The notes beneath the pieces are model-generated. The model was given only the letters and a program-made list of their open reading frames with translations, had not been told where the DNA came from and made no database searches. 64,000 nucleotides of DNA, from positions 62,001 through 126,000 of the forward strand of contig MKSU01000032.1 of assembly GCA_001897375.1 (NCBI GenBank), read 5' to 3'. The DNA comes from Sphingomonas sp. 67-36. Lineage in GTDB: Bacteria > Pseudomonadota > Alphaproteobacteria > Sphingomonadales > Sphingomonadaceae. A program made the position numbers and the translations under genes. Positions 16,558 through 23,993 of the stretch are shown here, piece by piece; within the stretch, counting starts at the first letter, position 1, and each line of letters begins with the position of its first letter.

Positions 16558-17926
16558 AAGCCTCGCGATATCGTTTCACGATCATCAGCGCGACGATGTT
16601 GAACAGCAGGGTGACGACGAACAGGGTGAGGCCCAGCGCGAAGGCGGCGAGCGTCTTGGCGCTGTCGAACTCCGCCTCGCCGGTCAGCAGGTCGACGATC
16701 TGCTTGGTGACGGTGGTGGTGCTGGCAAAGGGGTTGAGCGTCAGCGTCGCGACCCCGGAGGCGGCCATCACCACGATCATCGTCTCGCCGATCGCGCGGC
16801 TGATCGCCAGCAGCACGCCGCCGACCACGCCCGGCAGCGCGGCGGGGAGCAGCACGCGGCGGATCGTCTCTGACGGCGTCGCCCCCAGCGCGAGGCTGCC
16901 GTCGCGCATCGCGGCGGGGACGGCAGCGAGCGAATCGTCGGCGAGCGAGGAGACGAACGGGATAATCATCACCCCCATCACCAGCCCCGCTGCCAGCGCG
17001 CTTTCCGACGAGGCGGAGGCGATGCCGAGCGACACGCCGAGATTGCGCACCGCCGGCGCGACGGTGAGCGCGGCGAAATAGCCATAGACGATCGTCGGCA
17101 CCCCGGCGAGGATCTCCAGCATCGGCTTCATCCAGCGCCGCGTCGCCGGCCGGGCATATTGCGTCAGGTAGATCGCGCTCATCAGGCCGAAGGGGACGGC
17201 GACGATCATCGCGATCACCGCGCCGATGAAGAAGGTGCCCCAGAACAGCGGCACCGCGCCGAGCGAGGCGCCCGGATCGCGCGGGTCGATCACCTGCGGC
17301 GACCAGTGCGTGCCGAGCAGGAAATCGGTGACCGGCACGATCCGGAAGAAGCGAGCGCTTTCGATCAGCAGGCTGGCGACGATCCCCATCGTCGTCAGGA
17401 TCGCGATCAGCGAGGCGGCGAGCAGCAACCCCATCACCAGCCGCTCCACCTGCGTCCGCGCCGAGAAGCGCGGAGTGACGCGCAGGAAGGCGAAGCTGCC
17501 GCCGCCGAGCGCGAGCAGCAGCGCGATCGCCGCCGCGATCAGGTCATGGCGTTTCTGCGCGGCGGCGTAGAAAGGCGCCAGCGTGGGGGAGAGGGCGTGG
17601 AACGCGCCATAAGCGTGTCCGTGCGCCAGGTTGCGCGCTTCTGAGAGGATGGCGGCGCGCTCGAAGCCGGGCGAGGGCAGGGCGCTCGCCGCAGGGGTGG
17701 CGAGCACCGCGTCGGTCACCAGCGCGGGAGAGACGAAGCGCCACGCCAGCACGAACAGCAGCGCCGGCGCTACCGTGCAGAGCGCGGCGAACGCCGCGTG
17801 ATGGCCGGGGAGCGAGCTGAACCGCCCCGGCGTCGCCAGCCGGAAGCGCACCGCGCGGGCGCGCGCGGTAAGCCAGCCGACCGTGCCCAGCGCGAAGATC
17901 AGGAACAGGAGCGTCAGTGGCGACAT
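16550..17926 (-). CDS. pstC: Phosphate ABC transporter permease PstC
   Basis: A 458-residue permease partnering PstA. It has an extra N-terminal membrane region (about residues 1-140, with helices near 3-20, 45-65 and 135-155) like the PstC N-terminal domain of alphaproteobacteria, then the six-helix core. Core motifs include TDFLLGTHWSPQ, PMLEILAGVPTIVYGYFA and LALGATPSETIRRVLLPAALPG. The start is four bases after the pstS stop codon, so the genes are tightly coupled. Confidence 0.93.
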   Translation of the reverse strand: MSPLTLLFLIFALGTVGWLTARARAVRFRLATPGRFSSLPGHHAAFAALCTVAPALLFVLAWRFVSPALVTDAVLATPAASALPSPGFERAAILSEARNLAHGHAYGAFHALSPTLAPFYAAAQKRHDLIAAAIALLLALGGGSFAFLRVTPRFSARTQVERLVMGLLLAASLIAILTTMGIVASLLIESARFFRIVPVTDFLLGTHWSPQVIDPRDPGASLGAVPLFWGTFFIGAVIAMIVAVPFGLMSAIYLTQYARPATRRWMKPMLEILAGVPTIVYGYFAALTVAPAVRNLGVSLGIASASSESALAAGLVMGVMIIPFVSSLADDSLAAVPAAMRDGSLALGATPSETIRRVLLPAALPGVVGGVLLAISRAIGETMIVVMAASGVATLTLNPFASTTTVTKQIVDLLTGEAEFDSAKTLAAFALGLTLFVVTLLFNIVALMIVKRYREAYE

Positions 17927-17930
17927 GGCG

Positions 17931-18980
17931 TCACCTCAGTTCTCGCGGATCGAGCAGCGTCTCGTCGTGGACGATCGCGGCCGAGCGCGCCTGCACGGCT
18001 GGCAGCGAGGGGACCAGCCCGCGCCGCGCCAGCGCGCCGCCGTCGCCCCACAGCTTCGCATATTGCGCGAGGAACCGGCGCAGCCCCGGCACCGCGCCGA
18101 GATGCGCCTGCTTCACATAGATGTAGAGCGGCCGCGCGCCCGGATAGCTGCCGTTCGCGATCGTCGCATGGCTCGGCGCGACGCCCGCTATCGGCAGGCC
18201 GACCACCGTGCCCGCGTTTTCCTCCAGATAGCTGAAGCCGAACACCCCGATCGCATCGGGATCGGTGGCGAGCTTCTGGACGATCAGATTGTCGTTCTCG
18301 CCCGCGTCGATATAGGCGCCGTCCTCGCGGATACGCTGGCAGCGTACCGCGAACGCGCCCGGATCGCGCGCGTGCAGCGCGGCGGCGGCCGGATCGACCT
18401 GCTCGCAGCCGCGCGCCAGGATCAGCTCGGCGAGCGCGTCACGCGTCCCGCTGGTCGCCGGCGGGCCATAGACGCGGATCGGCGTGGCGGGCAGCGCGGG
18501 ATTCACGTCGCGCCATGTCCGCGCGGCGTTCGGCCGCCCGCCCGGCGTCGCGGCGAGCGCGCGATAAAGATCAGCCGGGGTCAGCGCCATCCGCGCGCCG
18601 CGCCTCGATTCGGCGAAGGCGACGCCGTCGATGCCGATCTGGATTTCCAGCAGCCGCCCTGCGCCGTTGTGCGCGCAGGCGTCATATTCCACCCGCCGCA
18701 TGCGGCGCGAGGCGTCCTCGATATCGGGATGCGTCGCGCCGATCCCGGCGCAGAACAGCCTCATCCCCGCGCCGGTGCCGGTGGATTCGATCACCGGCGG
18801 CCTGGCGCCGGGCGTGTTGGCGAGGAATTGTTCCGCCGCGATGGCGGTGAAGGGATAGACGGTGGAGGAGCCGACCGCCCGGATTGGAGCGCGCGTGCCG
18901 CCGCCGCCACCCGCCGCTTGATCGTGGCAGGCGGCGAGCGACAGCGATACGGCGGCGAGCAGCGCGGCGCGGCGAATCAT
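17931..18980 (-). CDS. pstS: Phosphate-binding lipoprotein PstS
   Basis: A 349-residue periplasmic phosphate-binding protein anchored as a lipoprotein (lipobox LAAC, Cys18). The phosphate-contact motifs are IRAVGSSTVYPF (about residues 33-44) and STGTGAGMRLFCAG, with TSGTRDAL further on. It delivers phosphate to PstCA. I chose the ATG at 18980, which opens the signal peptide; the frame is open to 19037 without signal-like sequence. A PhoB-box-like repeat lies 47 bases upstream, inside the end of phoR, so phosphate starvation should induce pstSCAB-phoU-phoB from here. Confidence 0.92.
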   Translation of the reverse strand: MIRRAALLAAVSLSLAACHDQAAGGGGGTRAPIRAVGSSTVYPFTAIAAEQFLANTPGARPPVIESTGTGAGMRLFCAGIGATHPDIEDASRRMRRVEYDACAHNGAGRLLEIQIGIDGVAFAESRRGARMALTPADLYRALAATPGGRPNAARTWRDVNPALPATPIRVYGPPATSGTRDALAELILARGCEQVDPAAAALHARDPGAFAVRCQRIREDGAYIDAGENDNLIVQKLATDPDAIGVFGFSYLEENAGTVVGLPIAGVAPSHATIANGSYPGARPLYIYVKQAHLGAVPGLRRFLAQYAKLWGDGGALARRGLVPSLPAVQARSAAIVHDETLLDPRELR

Positions 18981-19026
18981 CAAAACCCCATGCGCCTCCG
19001 ACTGGTGGCGTTCGTTCCCGGTGCGC

Positions 19027-19059
19027 CTGTGTGACACTGAGGTTACGCTGATATGACAG
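19027..19059 (-). promoter_or_regulatory. Pho box-like triple 11-base repeat upstream of pstS
   Basis: Read on the minus strand, three consecutive 11-base units start at 19059, 19048 and 19037: CTGTCATATCA, GCGTAACCTCA and GTGTCACACAG. PhoB binds direct repeats of a CTGTCAT-like heptamer with 11-base periodicity; the first and third units match well and the middle one weakly. The element overlaps the phoR stop codon (19043) and ends 46 bases before the pstS ATG. Confidence 0.65.
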
Positions 19060-20302
19060 CGGCATCGGCCGCGCGCAGCATCACCGTGACGCGCGTGCCC
19101 TCGCCGACCGTGCTGGCGATGTCGAGCCTGCCGCGATGCCGCTCCACGATATGCTTGACGATCGCAAGGCCCAGGCCGGTGCCGCCGAGCGAGCGGCTGC
19201 GCCCGGCATCGACGCGATAGAAGCGCTCGGTGAGGCGCGGCAGGTGCTCGGGCGGGATGCCCTCGCCCCGATCGGCGACGACGAGGCGGACCATGTTCCC
19301 CGCCGCCGGCGCCGCCTCGACGCGGATCGGCGTGCCGGGGCGGCCGTATTTCATCGCGTTGCCGATCAGGTTGTGCAGGAGTTGGGAGAGCTGGACGGCA
19401 TCCCCCGTCACCACCGGCAGGCCCGGCGTGACGTGGAGCGAGATATCCTGCCCACGCCCGTCATGCGCGCCCGCCAGCGCGGTCGCCACGTCGTGGATCA
19501 GCCGCGCGAGATCGATCGAATCCGACGGCTGGCGGAACTTGTCCGCCTCGATCCGCGACAGGCTCATCAGGTCGCCGACCAGCCGATCCATCCGCTGCGC
19601 CTCGTCGAAAACGATGCGCAGGAAACGGGCGCGGATTTCCGCATCGTCGCCGGCTTCGTCCGCCAGCGTCTCGACATAGCCGAGGATCGAGGCGAGCGGC
19701 GTGCGCAGCTCGTGGCTGGCGTTGGCGACGAAATCGACACGCATCTTCTCTGCGGCATGGGCGTCGGTGCGGTCGAGCAGGTGGACCAGCCGGCGATTGC
19801 CGCCGATCGCGTTGGCGCGCATTTCCCATCGCTGGTTCAGTCCGCCCAGCCCGACCAGTTCGATCGGTGGCGGCTCGCCGTCGCGTGGCTGCGAAAGGTG
19901 CGTGGCGGCGGCCGGATGCCGGATCGCGGTGCGCACGTCCTCTCCCGCGACATGGTCGCCGAACAGCGTCCGCGCCGCGCGGTTGGCGAGCGCGACACGC
20001 GTGCCCTCGAGCAGCAGCACCGGTTCGAGAATCGCGTCGATCGCCACCTCGATCGCCGGGCCGGGGACGGCGGCGTCGCGGGCGCGGGCGGCGGCCTCCG
20101 CCTCGCGCTCCTCGCGCATCTGCGAGGCGGCGAGCAGCGCGACCAGCCCGCCGGCGAGCGCGACCAGCGGCACCTGCCAGTCGCCCGCCAGCGCCCAGGT
20201 GACGGCCGCCGTCACGGCGACGATGCCGGCCGCGAGCCAGCCGCGAGGGGTGATTCCGTCCAGCACGGCGCGCGCTTTAGCCGATTGCCGATGCACGCGC
20301 AT
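19043..20302 (-). CDS. phoR: Phosphate regulon sensor histidine kinase PhoR
   Basis: A sensor kinase of about 419 residues. Two hydrophobic helices lie near residues 22-39 and 44-60, then a PAS-like region (about 85-180), the HisKA domain with His197 in ANASHELRTPL, and the HATPase domain with NLIGNAMKYG, DRGEGIPPEHLPRLTERFYR and GGTGLGLAIVKHIVERH. It lacks a large periplasmic domain, as PhoR proteins do, because it senses through PstSCAB/PhoU. I use the ATG at 20302; a GTG at 20266 is also reasonable. It is the first gene of the phosphate run. Confidence 0.9.
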   Translation of the reverse strand: MRVHRQSAKARAVLDGITPRGWLAAGIVAVTAAVTWALAGDWQVPLVALAGGLVALLAASQMREEREAEAAARARDAAVPGPAIEVAIDAILEPVLLLEGTRVALANRAARTLFGDHVAGEDVRTAIRHPAAATHLSQPRDGEPPPIELVGLGGLNQRWEMRANAIGGNRRLVHLLDRTDAHAAEKMRVDFVANASHELRTPLASILGYVETLADEAGDDAEIRARFLRIVFDEAQRMDRLVGDLMSLSRIEADKFRQPSDSIDLARLIHDVATALAGAHDGRGQDISLHVTPGLPVVTGDAVQLSQLLHNLIGNAMKYGRPGTPIRVEAAPAAGNMVRLVVADRGEGIPPEHLPRLTERFYRVDAGRSRSLGGTGLGLAIVKHIVERHRGRLDIASTVGEGTRVTVMLRAADAAVISA

Positions 20303-20395
20303 CCGCGCGTAAACCGAAAGGTAAACGTCCCGGGGTGATACGTCCCGGCGGCGCTGCTTGTCTCGCGGGGCCGATTGTGGGACTGCATGGGCGAG

Positions 20396-20806
20396 ATGAG
20401 CGACGAAACCGACCATGACGGCGAACCGCGCGAGGCGCGCACGACGCGAAGGCGCGCGTTGATGCTGGGCGCGGCGGGGGCGGCGGCGGTCGTCTCGATC
20501 CGCCCGGCGCTGGCGCAGACGGCGGGATCGGTGCTTACCTGCGAGATACCGGTGCCCGATCCGGGCCGCGCGGGCGGCTATATCGATGCCAATGGCAATG
20601 TCGTGCCGGCGGGGACGAAGAACGCCTTCGCGCCGCCGCTCCGCCCGCTGAAGGGCGAGGACGTGCGCCGCGCAATGGCGACCGGGGGCAATCTGCCCGG
20701 CATGGATTACGAACGCAGCCGCGCCTATCTCAAATATGTCGGGCGGCTGCAGCGCGGGACGACCGGCTTCACCTGCTTCGCCTCGCTCCAGATGCTGCGG
20801 AAGTAA
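20396..20806 (+). CDS. Small Tat-signal protein linked to the HPr-rel-A-like cassette
   Basis: A 136-residue protein with a twin-arginine signal (TTRRRALMLGAAGAA, arginines 18-20) and a likely cleavage site after ALA at residue 40, so it should be exported folded. The mature part of 96 residues has two cysteines (Cys49 in LTCEIP and Cys127 in GFTCFAS), a Gly/Asn/Asp-rich stretch (GGYIDANGNVVPAG) and a basic C-terminus. I recognise no domain. Seven bases separate its stop from the PqqD-like start, so it is very likely in the same operon as the PqqD, kinase and nucleotidyltransferase genes. It may be the substrate of that system; this is inference. Start chosen at the ATG in 20396, with gtg/atg alternatives just upstream. 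Confidence 0.75.
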   Translation: MSDETDHDGEPREARTTRRRALMLGAAGAAAVVSIRPALAQTAGSVLTCEIPVPDPGRAGGYIDANGNVVPAGTKNAFAPPLRPLKGEDVRRAMATGGNLPGMDYERSRAYLKYVGRLQRGTTGFTCFASLQMLRK

Positions 20807-20813
20807 TCGCGCG

Positions 20814-21077
20814 ATGGCCGCGACGCGCTATCGCGCGCCGGCCCAGGGCGGGCTGCGCATCGCGGCGCTCGACGATCTCGTCGCCATCTATCATCGCGCG
20901 TCGGGCATCACCCATCTCGCCGTCGCGCCGGTGCCGGAGCTGATGGAGGCGATGGCGGGCGAATGGCGCACGCTGGACGCGCTGGCCGACGCTTTCGGCC
21001 TCGCGGCGGACGAGCGCGGCGCGCTGATCGAGCGGCTCGAGGAACTGGTCGCGACCGGGCTGGTCGAGGCGGCGTGA
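20814..21077 (+). CDS. PqqD-family peptide chaperone (HPr-rel-A system type)
   Basis: An 87-residue protein of the PqqD/RRE (RiPP recognition element) fold: an N-terminal beta segment (LRIAALDDLVAIYHRASGITH, about residues 14-34) followed by a winged-helix-like half with LDALADAFGL and LIERLEELVATGLV. PqqD-type proteins bind precursor peptides for modifying enzymes. Genes of this size next to an HprK-like kinase and a nucleotidyltransferase are the arrangement described as the HPr-rel-A system. It overlaps the kinase start by four bases (GTGA). What it binds here is unknown. Confidence 0.78.
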   Translation: MAATRYRAPAQGGLRIAALDDLVAIYHRASGITHLAVAPVPELMEAMAGEWRTLDALADAFGLAADERGALIERLEELVATGLVEAA

Positions 21078-21925
21078 GGCACGTCTTCTCCGTTCGCATC
21101 GGGCCGGCGTCATTCCGCGTCGGATCGGACTGGCGCGCGCCGGTCGATCAGCTCCGCGCGCTCTATGCCGGATATCCCGCGCCGGAGGGGGGCATCGCCG
21201 ATTATACCGTGCGGCTCTCCGCGACGCGGCCGTGGCGGCGCTTCGTCCGCCCGTCGGTGGCGATCGCGGGCGATTACATGCTGCCGGACGCCGCGCCGCT
21301 GCCGCTCGCGCACGGTCTGCTCGCCGCCGAGATGGCGATGAACCTGCAACTCGCGCTGGGCGAGCGGCGCTTCCTGTTGCTCCACGCCGCGACGGTGGAG
21401 CGCGACGGGCGGGCGATCGTGCTGACCGGCGAATCCGGCGCGGGGAAATCGACGCTGGCGGCGCTGCTCTCCGCGCGCGGCTGGCGGCTGATGGGGGATG
21501 AGTTCGCGCTGCTCGATCCCGAAACCGGGCTGCTCCACGCCTTCCCACGGCTGGTGAGCCTCAAGAACGCGGCGATCGACGTGGTGCGCGCGGCGCTGCC
21601 CGATGCGCGCTTCGGCCCGCTGATGGCGGGGACACCGAAGGGCGATATCCGTCATCTCGTGCCGGGCGAAGCGGCGCTGGCGGCGATGGATCAACTGGCG
21701 CGACCGGTGCGGCTGGTCTTCCCTCGCTATGGTTTCACGCCCGACGCCCGCCCGGTCGGCGCGGGCGAGGCGTTCGTGCGGCTGACGCAGGCCTCGACCA
21801 ATTATGTCGCGCTCGGCGAGCAGGGATTCGACGCGCTGACCCGCTTCGTGCGCGCGGTACCGGCGATCGCGATCGACTATCCCGACGCCGCAAGCGCGAT
21901 CGCCGCGATCGAGGCGGAAGCGTGA
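21074..21925 (+). CDS. HprK-related kinase (HPr-rel-A type)
   Basis: A 283-residue P-loop protein related to the C-terminal catalytic domain of HPr kinase/phosphatase. Walker A is TGESGAGKST (residues 118-127), preceded by LLLHAATVERDG and followed by GDEFALLD (141-148), the segment corresponding to the second acidic motif of HprK. There is no obvious HPr or phosphotransferase gene nearby, so the target is probably not HPr; similar kinases act on peptide substrates in some lasso-peptide clusters. The start is GTG at 21074, overlapping the PqqD-like gene by four bases, and it overlaps the nucleotidyltransferase gene by four bases at its end. Confidence 0.8.
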   Translation: MRHVFSVRIGPASFRVGSDWRAPVDQLRALYAGYPAPEGGIADYTVRLSATRPWRRFVRPSVAIAGDYMLPDAAPLPLAHGLLAAEMAMNLQLALGERRFLLLHAATVERDGRAIVLTGESGAGKSTLAALLSARGWRLMGDEFALLDPETGLLHAFPRLVSLKNAAIDVVRAALPDARFGPLMAGTPKGDIRHLVPGEAALAAMDQLARPVRLVFPRYGFTPDARPVGAGEAFVRLTQASTNYVALGEQGFDALTRFVRAVPAIAIDYPDAASAIAAIEAEA

Positions 21926-22953
21926 GCGACGCGGCGCATCTGCTTTGCCGACTGCTTGCCGTGCCCGAGACGGCGTTGACACTCGATACCGGGCGATGGG
22001 GCGAGGTGATAACGGTCGCGCGCGCCGAACTGCTGATCGGCTCGCTCGCCTACCGCCTGCGCGGCCTCCCACTGCCGGCACGGGTGGAGGCGATCCTCGC
22101 GGCGGCGGTTCGCTCGGCGGAAGAGGGGCGGCGGCAAGCCTTGTGGGAGGCGGAAATGGCACGCCGCGCGCTCGCGCCGCTCGGCTGCCCGGTGATCCTG
22201 CTAAAGGGCACCGCCTTCGTCGCGGCGGGGCTGGACGCGGGGCAGGGGCGACATATCGGTGACCTCGATATCCTAGTGCCACGCGTCGCGCTCGATGCGG
22301 CGGAGACGGCGTTGCTCGCGGCGGGATGGGAGTGGGTGAAGCCCGATCCCTATGACGACAGCTATTACCGGCGCTGGATGCACGAACTGCCGCCGCTGAT
22401 CCATCGCGAGCGTGACAGGATGATCGACGTCCACCACACGATCCTGCCGCCGACCGCTCGGCTCACGCCCGACACCGCGCAACTGTTCGCCGCCGCCGCG
22501 CCGCTCGGCAACGGCCTGTCGATCCTGTCGCCGGAGGATATGGTGATCCATGCCGCGATCCACCTGTTCGCGGACGGCGATCTGTCGGGCGGCCTGCGCA
22601 ACCTGTGGGATATCGACCGGCTGGTGCGCGAGTTCACCGGGCTCGATGCGGATTTTCTGGCCAGACTCGCTGCTCGTGCGGATCTGCATCAGGCGGCGCA
22701 AGTCGTATCGCGGGCGTTGCGGGCGGCGCATCTGCTGTTCGATACGCCGGTTGAGGAGGGCAGAGCCGAGCGCTTATTCGATACAGCCGCGCGCCGCCGC
22801 CTGCTCGCACGCGACGGCTGGGGGCGCGGCACGCGGCCGGCGACGCGCTTCGCCTTCTACGTCCGCTCGCACTGGCTCCGTATGCCGCCGGCCATGCTGG
22901 CGCGGCACCTGTGGATCAAGGCCAGGTCGCGTGGTCGCCGCGAAAGTGCCTGA
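21922..22953 (+). CDS. Nucleotidyltransferase family protein
   Basis: A 343-residue protein of the nucleotidyltransferase family often found in peptide-modification cassettes. The minimal nucleotidyltransferase motif is visible: LLKGTAF (about 93-99), then GRHIGDLDILVP (109-120) with Asp114 and Asp116 as the metal-binding pair. A third acidic residue may be in MIDVHHT. The N-terminal helical part and the C-terminal half have no further motif I recognise. Start GTG at 21922 overlaps the kinase by four bases. It probably transfers a nucleotide or acts on an AMP- or phospho-marked product of the cassette; the reaction is unknown. Confidence 0.78.
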   Translation: MSDAAHLLCRLLAVPETALTLDTGRWGEVITVARAELLIGSLAYRLRGLPLPARVEAILAAAVRSAEEGRRQALWEAEMARRALAPLGCPVILLKGTAFVAAGLDAGQGRHIGDLDILVPRVALDAAETALLAAGWEWVKPDPYDDSYYRRWMHELPPLIHRERDRMIDVHHTILPPTARLTPDTAQLFAAAAPLGNGLSILSPEDMVIHAAIHLFADGDLSGGLRNLWDIDRLVREFTGLDADFLARLAARADLHQAAQVVSRALRAAHLLFDTPVEEGRAERLFDTAARRRLLARDGWGRGTRPATRFAFYVRSHWLRMPPAMLARHLWIKARSRGRRESA

Positions 22954-23284
22954 ACAGCGCGACCAGCACGACCACCGCGAGGATCGCGCCGGTGTCGGCG
23001 AGCCAGTCCATGATGTCGCAATCGCGATGCAGCGCGGGGATCGATTGCGCGACTTCGATCAGCGCGCCGAGGAAGGATAGCCGTTCCGCGATCTGCAACA
23101 ACGGCGCCTTGGGATAGGCGAGCGTCGCCAGCACCGCCAGCGTGGCGAAGGCGGCCATGTGCTGCCATTTGTCCCCCACGTTGACCAGCTGCGGCGGATG
23201 CGGGAGCAGCGCCATCGTGATCGCGAAGGTCGCCGCGATGGCGAGCAGCAGTCTCCAGAAGGTCAGGTGTTCCTGATGGGTCAT
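22916..23284 (-). CDS. VanZ family membrane protein
   Basis: A 122-residue protein with about four hydrophobic segments (near residues 10-28, 42-60, 65-80 and 95-112) and the VanZ-like pattern HPPQLVNVGDKWQHMAAFATLAV followed by ALIEVAQSIPALHRDCDIMDWLADTGA (named in part). VanZ-like proteins are small membrane proteins of unknown general function; teicoplanin resistance applies only to true VanZ. Its 3' end overlaps the end of the nucleotidyltransferase gene by 38 bases in the opposite direction. It is downstream of gph on the minus strand, whose end it overlaps by four bases. Confidence 0.82.
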   Translation of the reverse strand: MTHQEHLTFWRLLLAIAATFAITMALLPHPPQLVNVGDKWQHMAAFATLAVLATLAYPKAPLLQIAERLSFLGALIEVAQSIPALHRDCDIMDWLADTGAILAVVVLVALFRHFRGDHATWP

Positions 23285-23931
23285 AATCTCTCGAGCACGG
23301 GAATCAGGTCGTCGAAATGCGCGATTACGGCGTCTGCGCCGAGCGATTCGACGGGCTGGTTGAGGAAACCGAACGCGCAGGCGACCGCCGGTATCCCGGC
23401 CCCATGCGCGGCGCCGACGTCATAGATCGAATCGCCGACGAACGCTGCGCGGCCGCCGCCGCAACGCGCGATCATAGCCTCGATCGGCACTGGCGACGGC
23501 TTGCCCGCGCCGCCGACGATCGTGGCGAAGCGGTCGGTGAGGCCAACCGCGTCGAGCAGCAGCCGTGCGAGGCTTTCCGCCTTGTTCGTCACCAGCGCGA
23601 TCGCCACGTCCAGCCCTGCGAGCGCATCCAGCATCGGCAGCGCGCCCGGAAAAGGCATGGTATGGACCGCGATGTTGGCCGCGTAGAAGTCGATCATCAC
23701 CGGATAGAGCCGGTCGAGCAACGCCTCGTTACCCCCGCCGGTTGCTGCCAGCGCCAGCGACAGCATGTGTCGTCCGCCGCCGCCGATCATCGCGCGCACC
23801 TCTCCGACCGGCAGCGGCGCGCGTCCCTCCGCCGCCAGCGCATGATTCACCGCCGCGGCAAGGTCCGCGCTGGTATCCAGCAGCGTGCCGTCGAGATCGA
23901 ACCCGACGATCGTGAACGGAAAAACATTCAT
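23281..23931 (-). CDS. gph: Phosphoglycolate phosphatase (HAD family)
   Basis: A 216-residue HAD hydrolase. The nucleophile motif FDLDGTLLD has Asp12 and Asp14; motif II is LVTNKAE (about 115-121), and motif IV is FVGDSIYD. The small helical cap after residue 18 fits the Gph/phosphonatase subgroup, which dephosphorylates 2-phosphoglycolate left from DNA repair. A generic sugar-phosphate phosphatase cannot be excluded. It overlaps the downstream VanZ-like gene by four bases and is divergent from glmU with 62 bases between. Confidence 0.87.
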   Translation of the reverse strand: MNVFPFTIVGFDLDGTLLDTSADLAAAVNHALAAEGRAPLPVGEVRAMIGGGGRHMLSLALAATGGGNEALLDRLYPVMIDFYAANIAVHTMPFPGALPMLDALAGLDVAIALVTNKAESLARLLLDAVGLTDRFATIVGGAGKPSPVPIEAMIARCGGGRAAFVGDSIYDVGAAHGAGIPAVACAFGFLNQPVESLGADAVIAHFDDLIPVLERL

Positions 23932-23993
23932 CGGTCATGCGCCAGACAGCAGGGCTATGGAAATGGCAAGCTTCCAATGCGAAAGCGCTCCGC

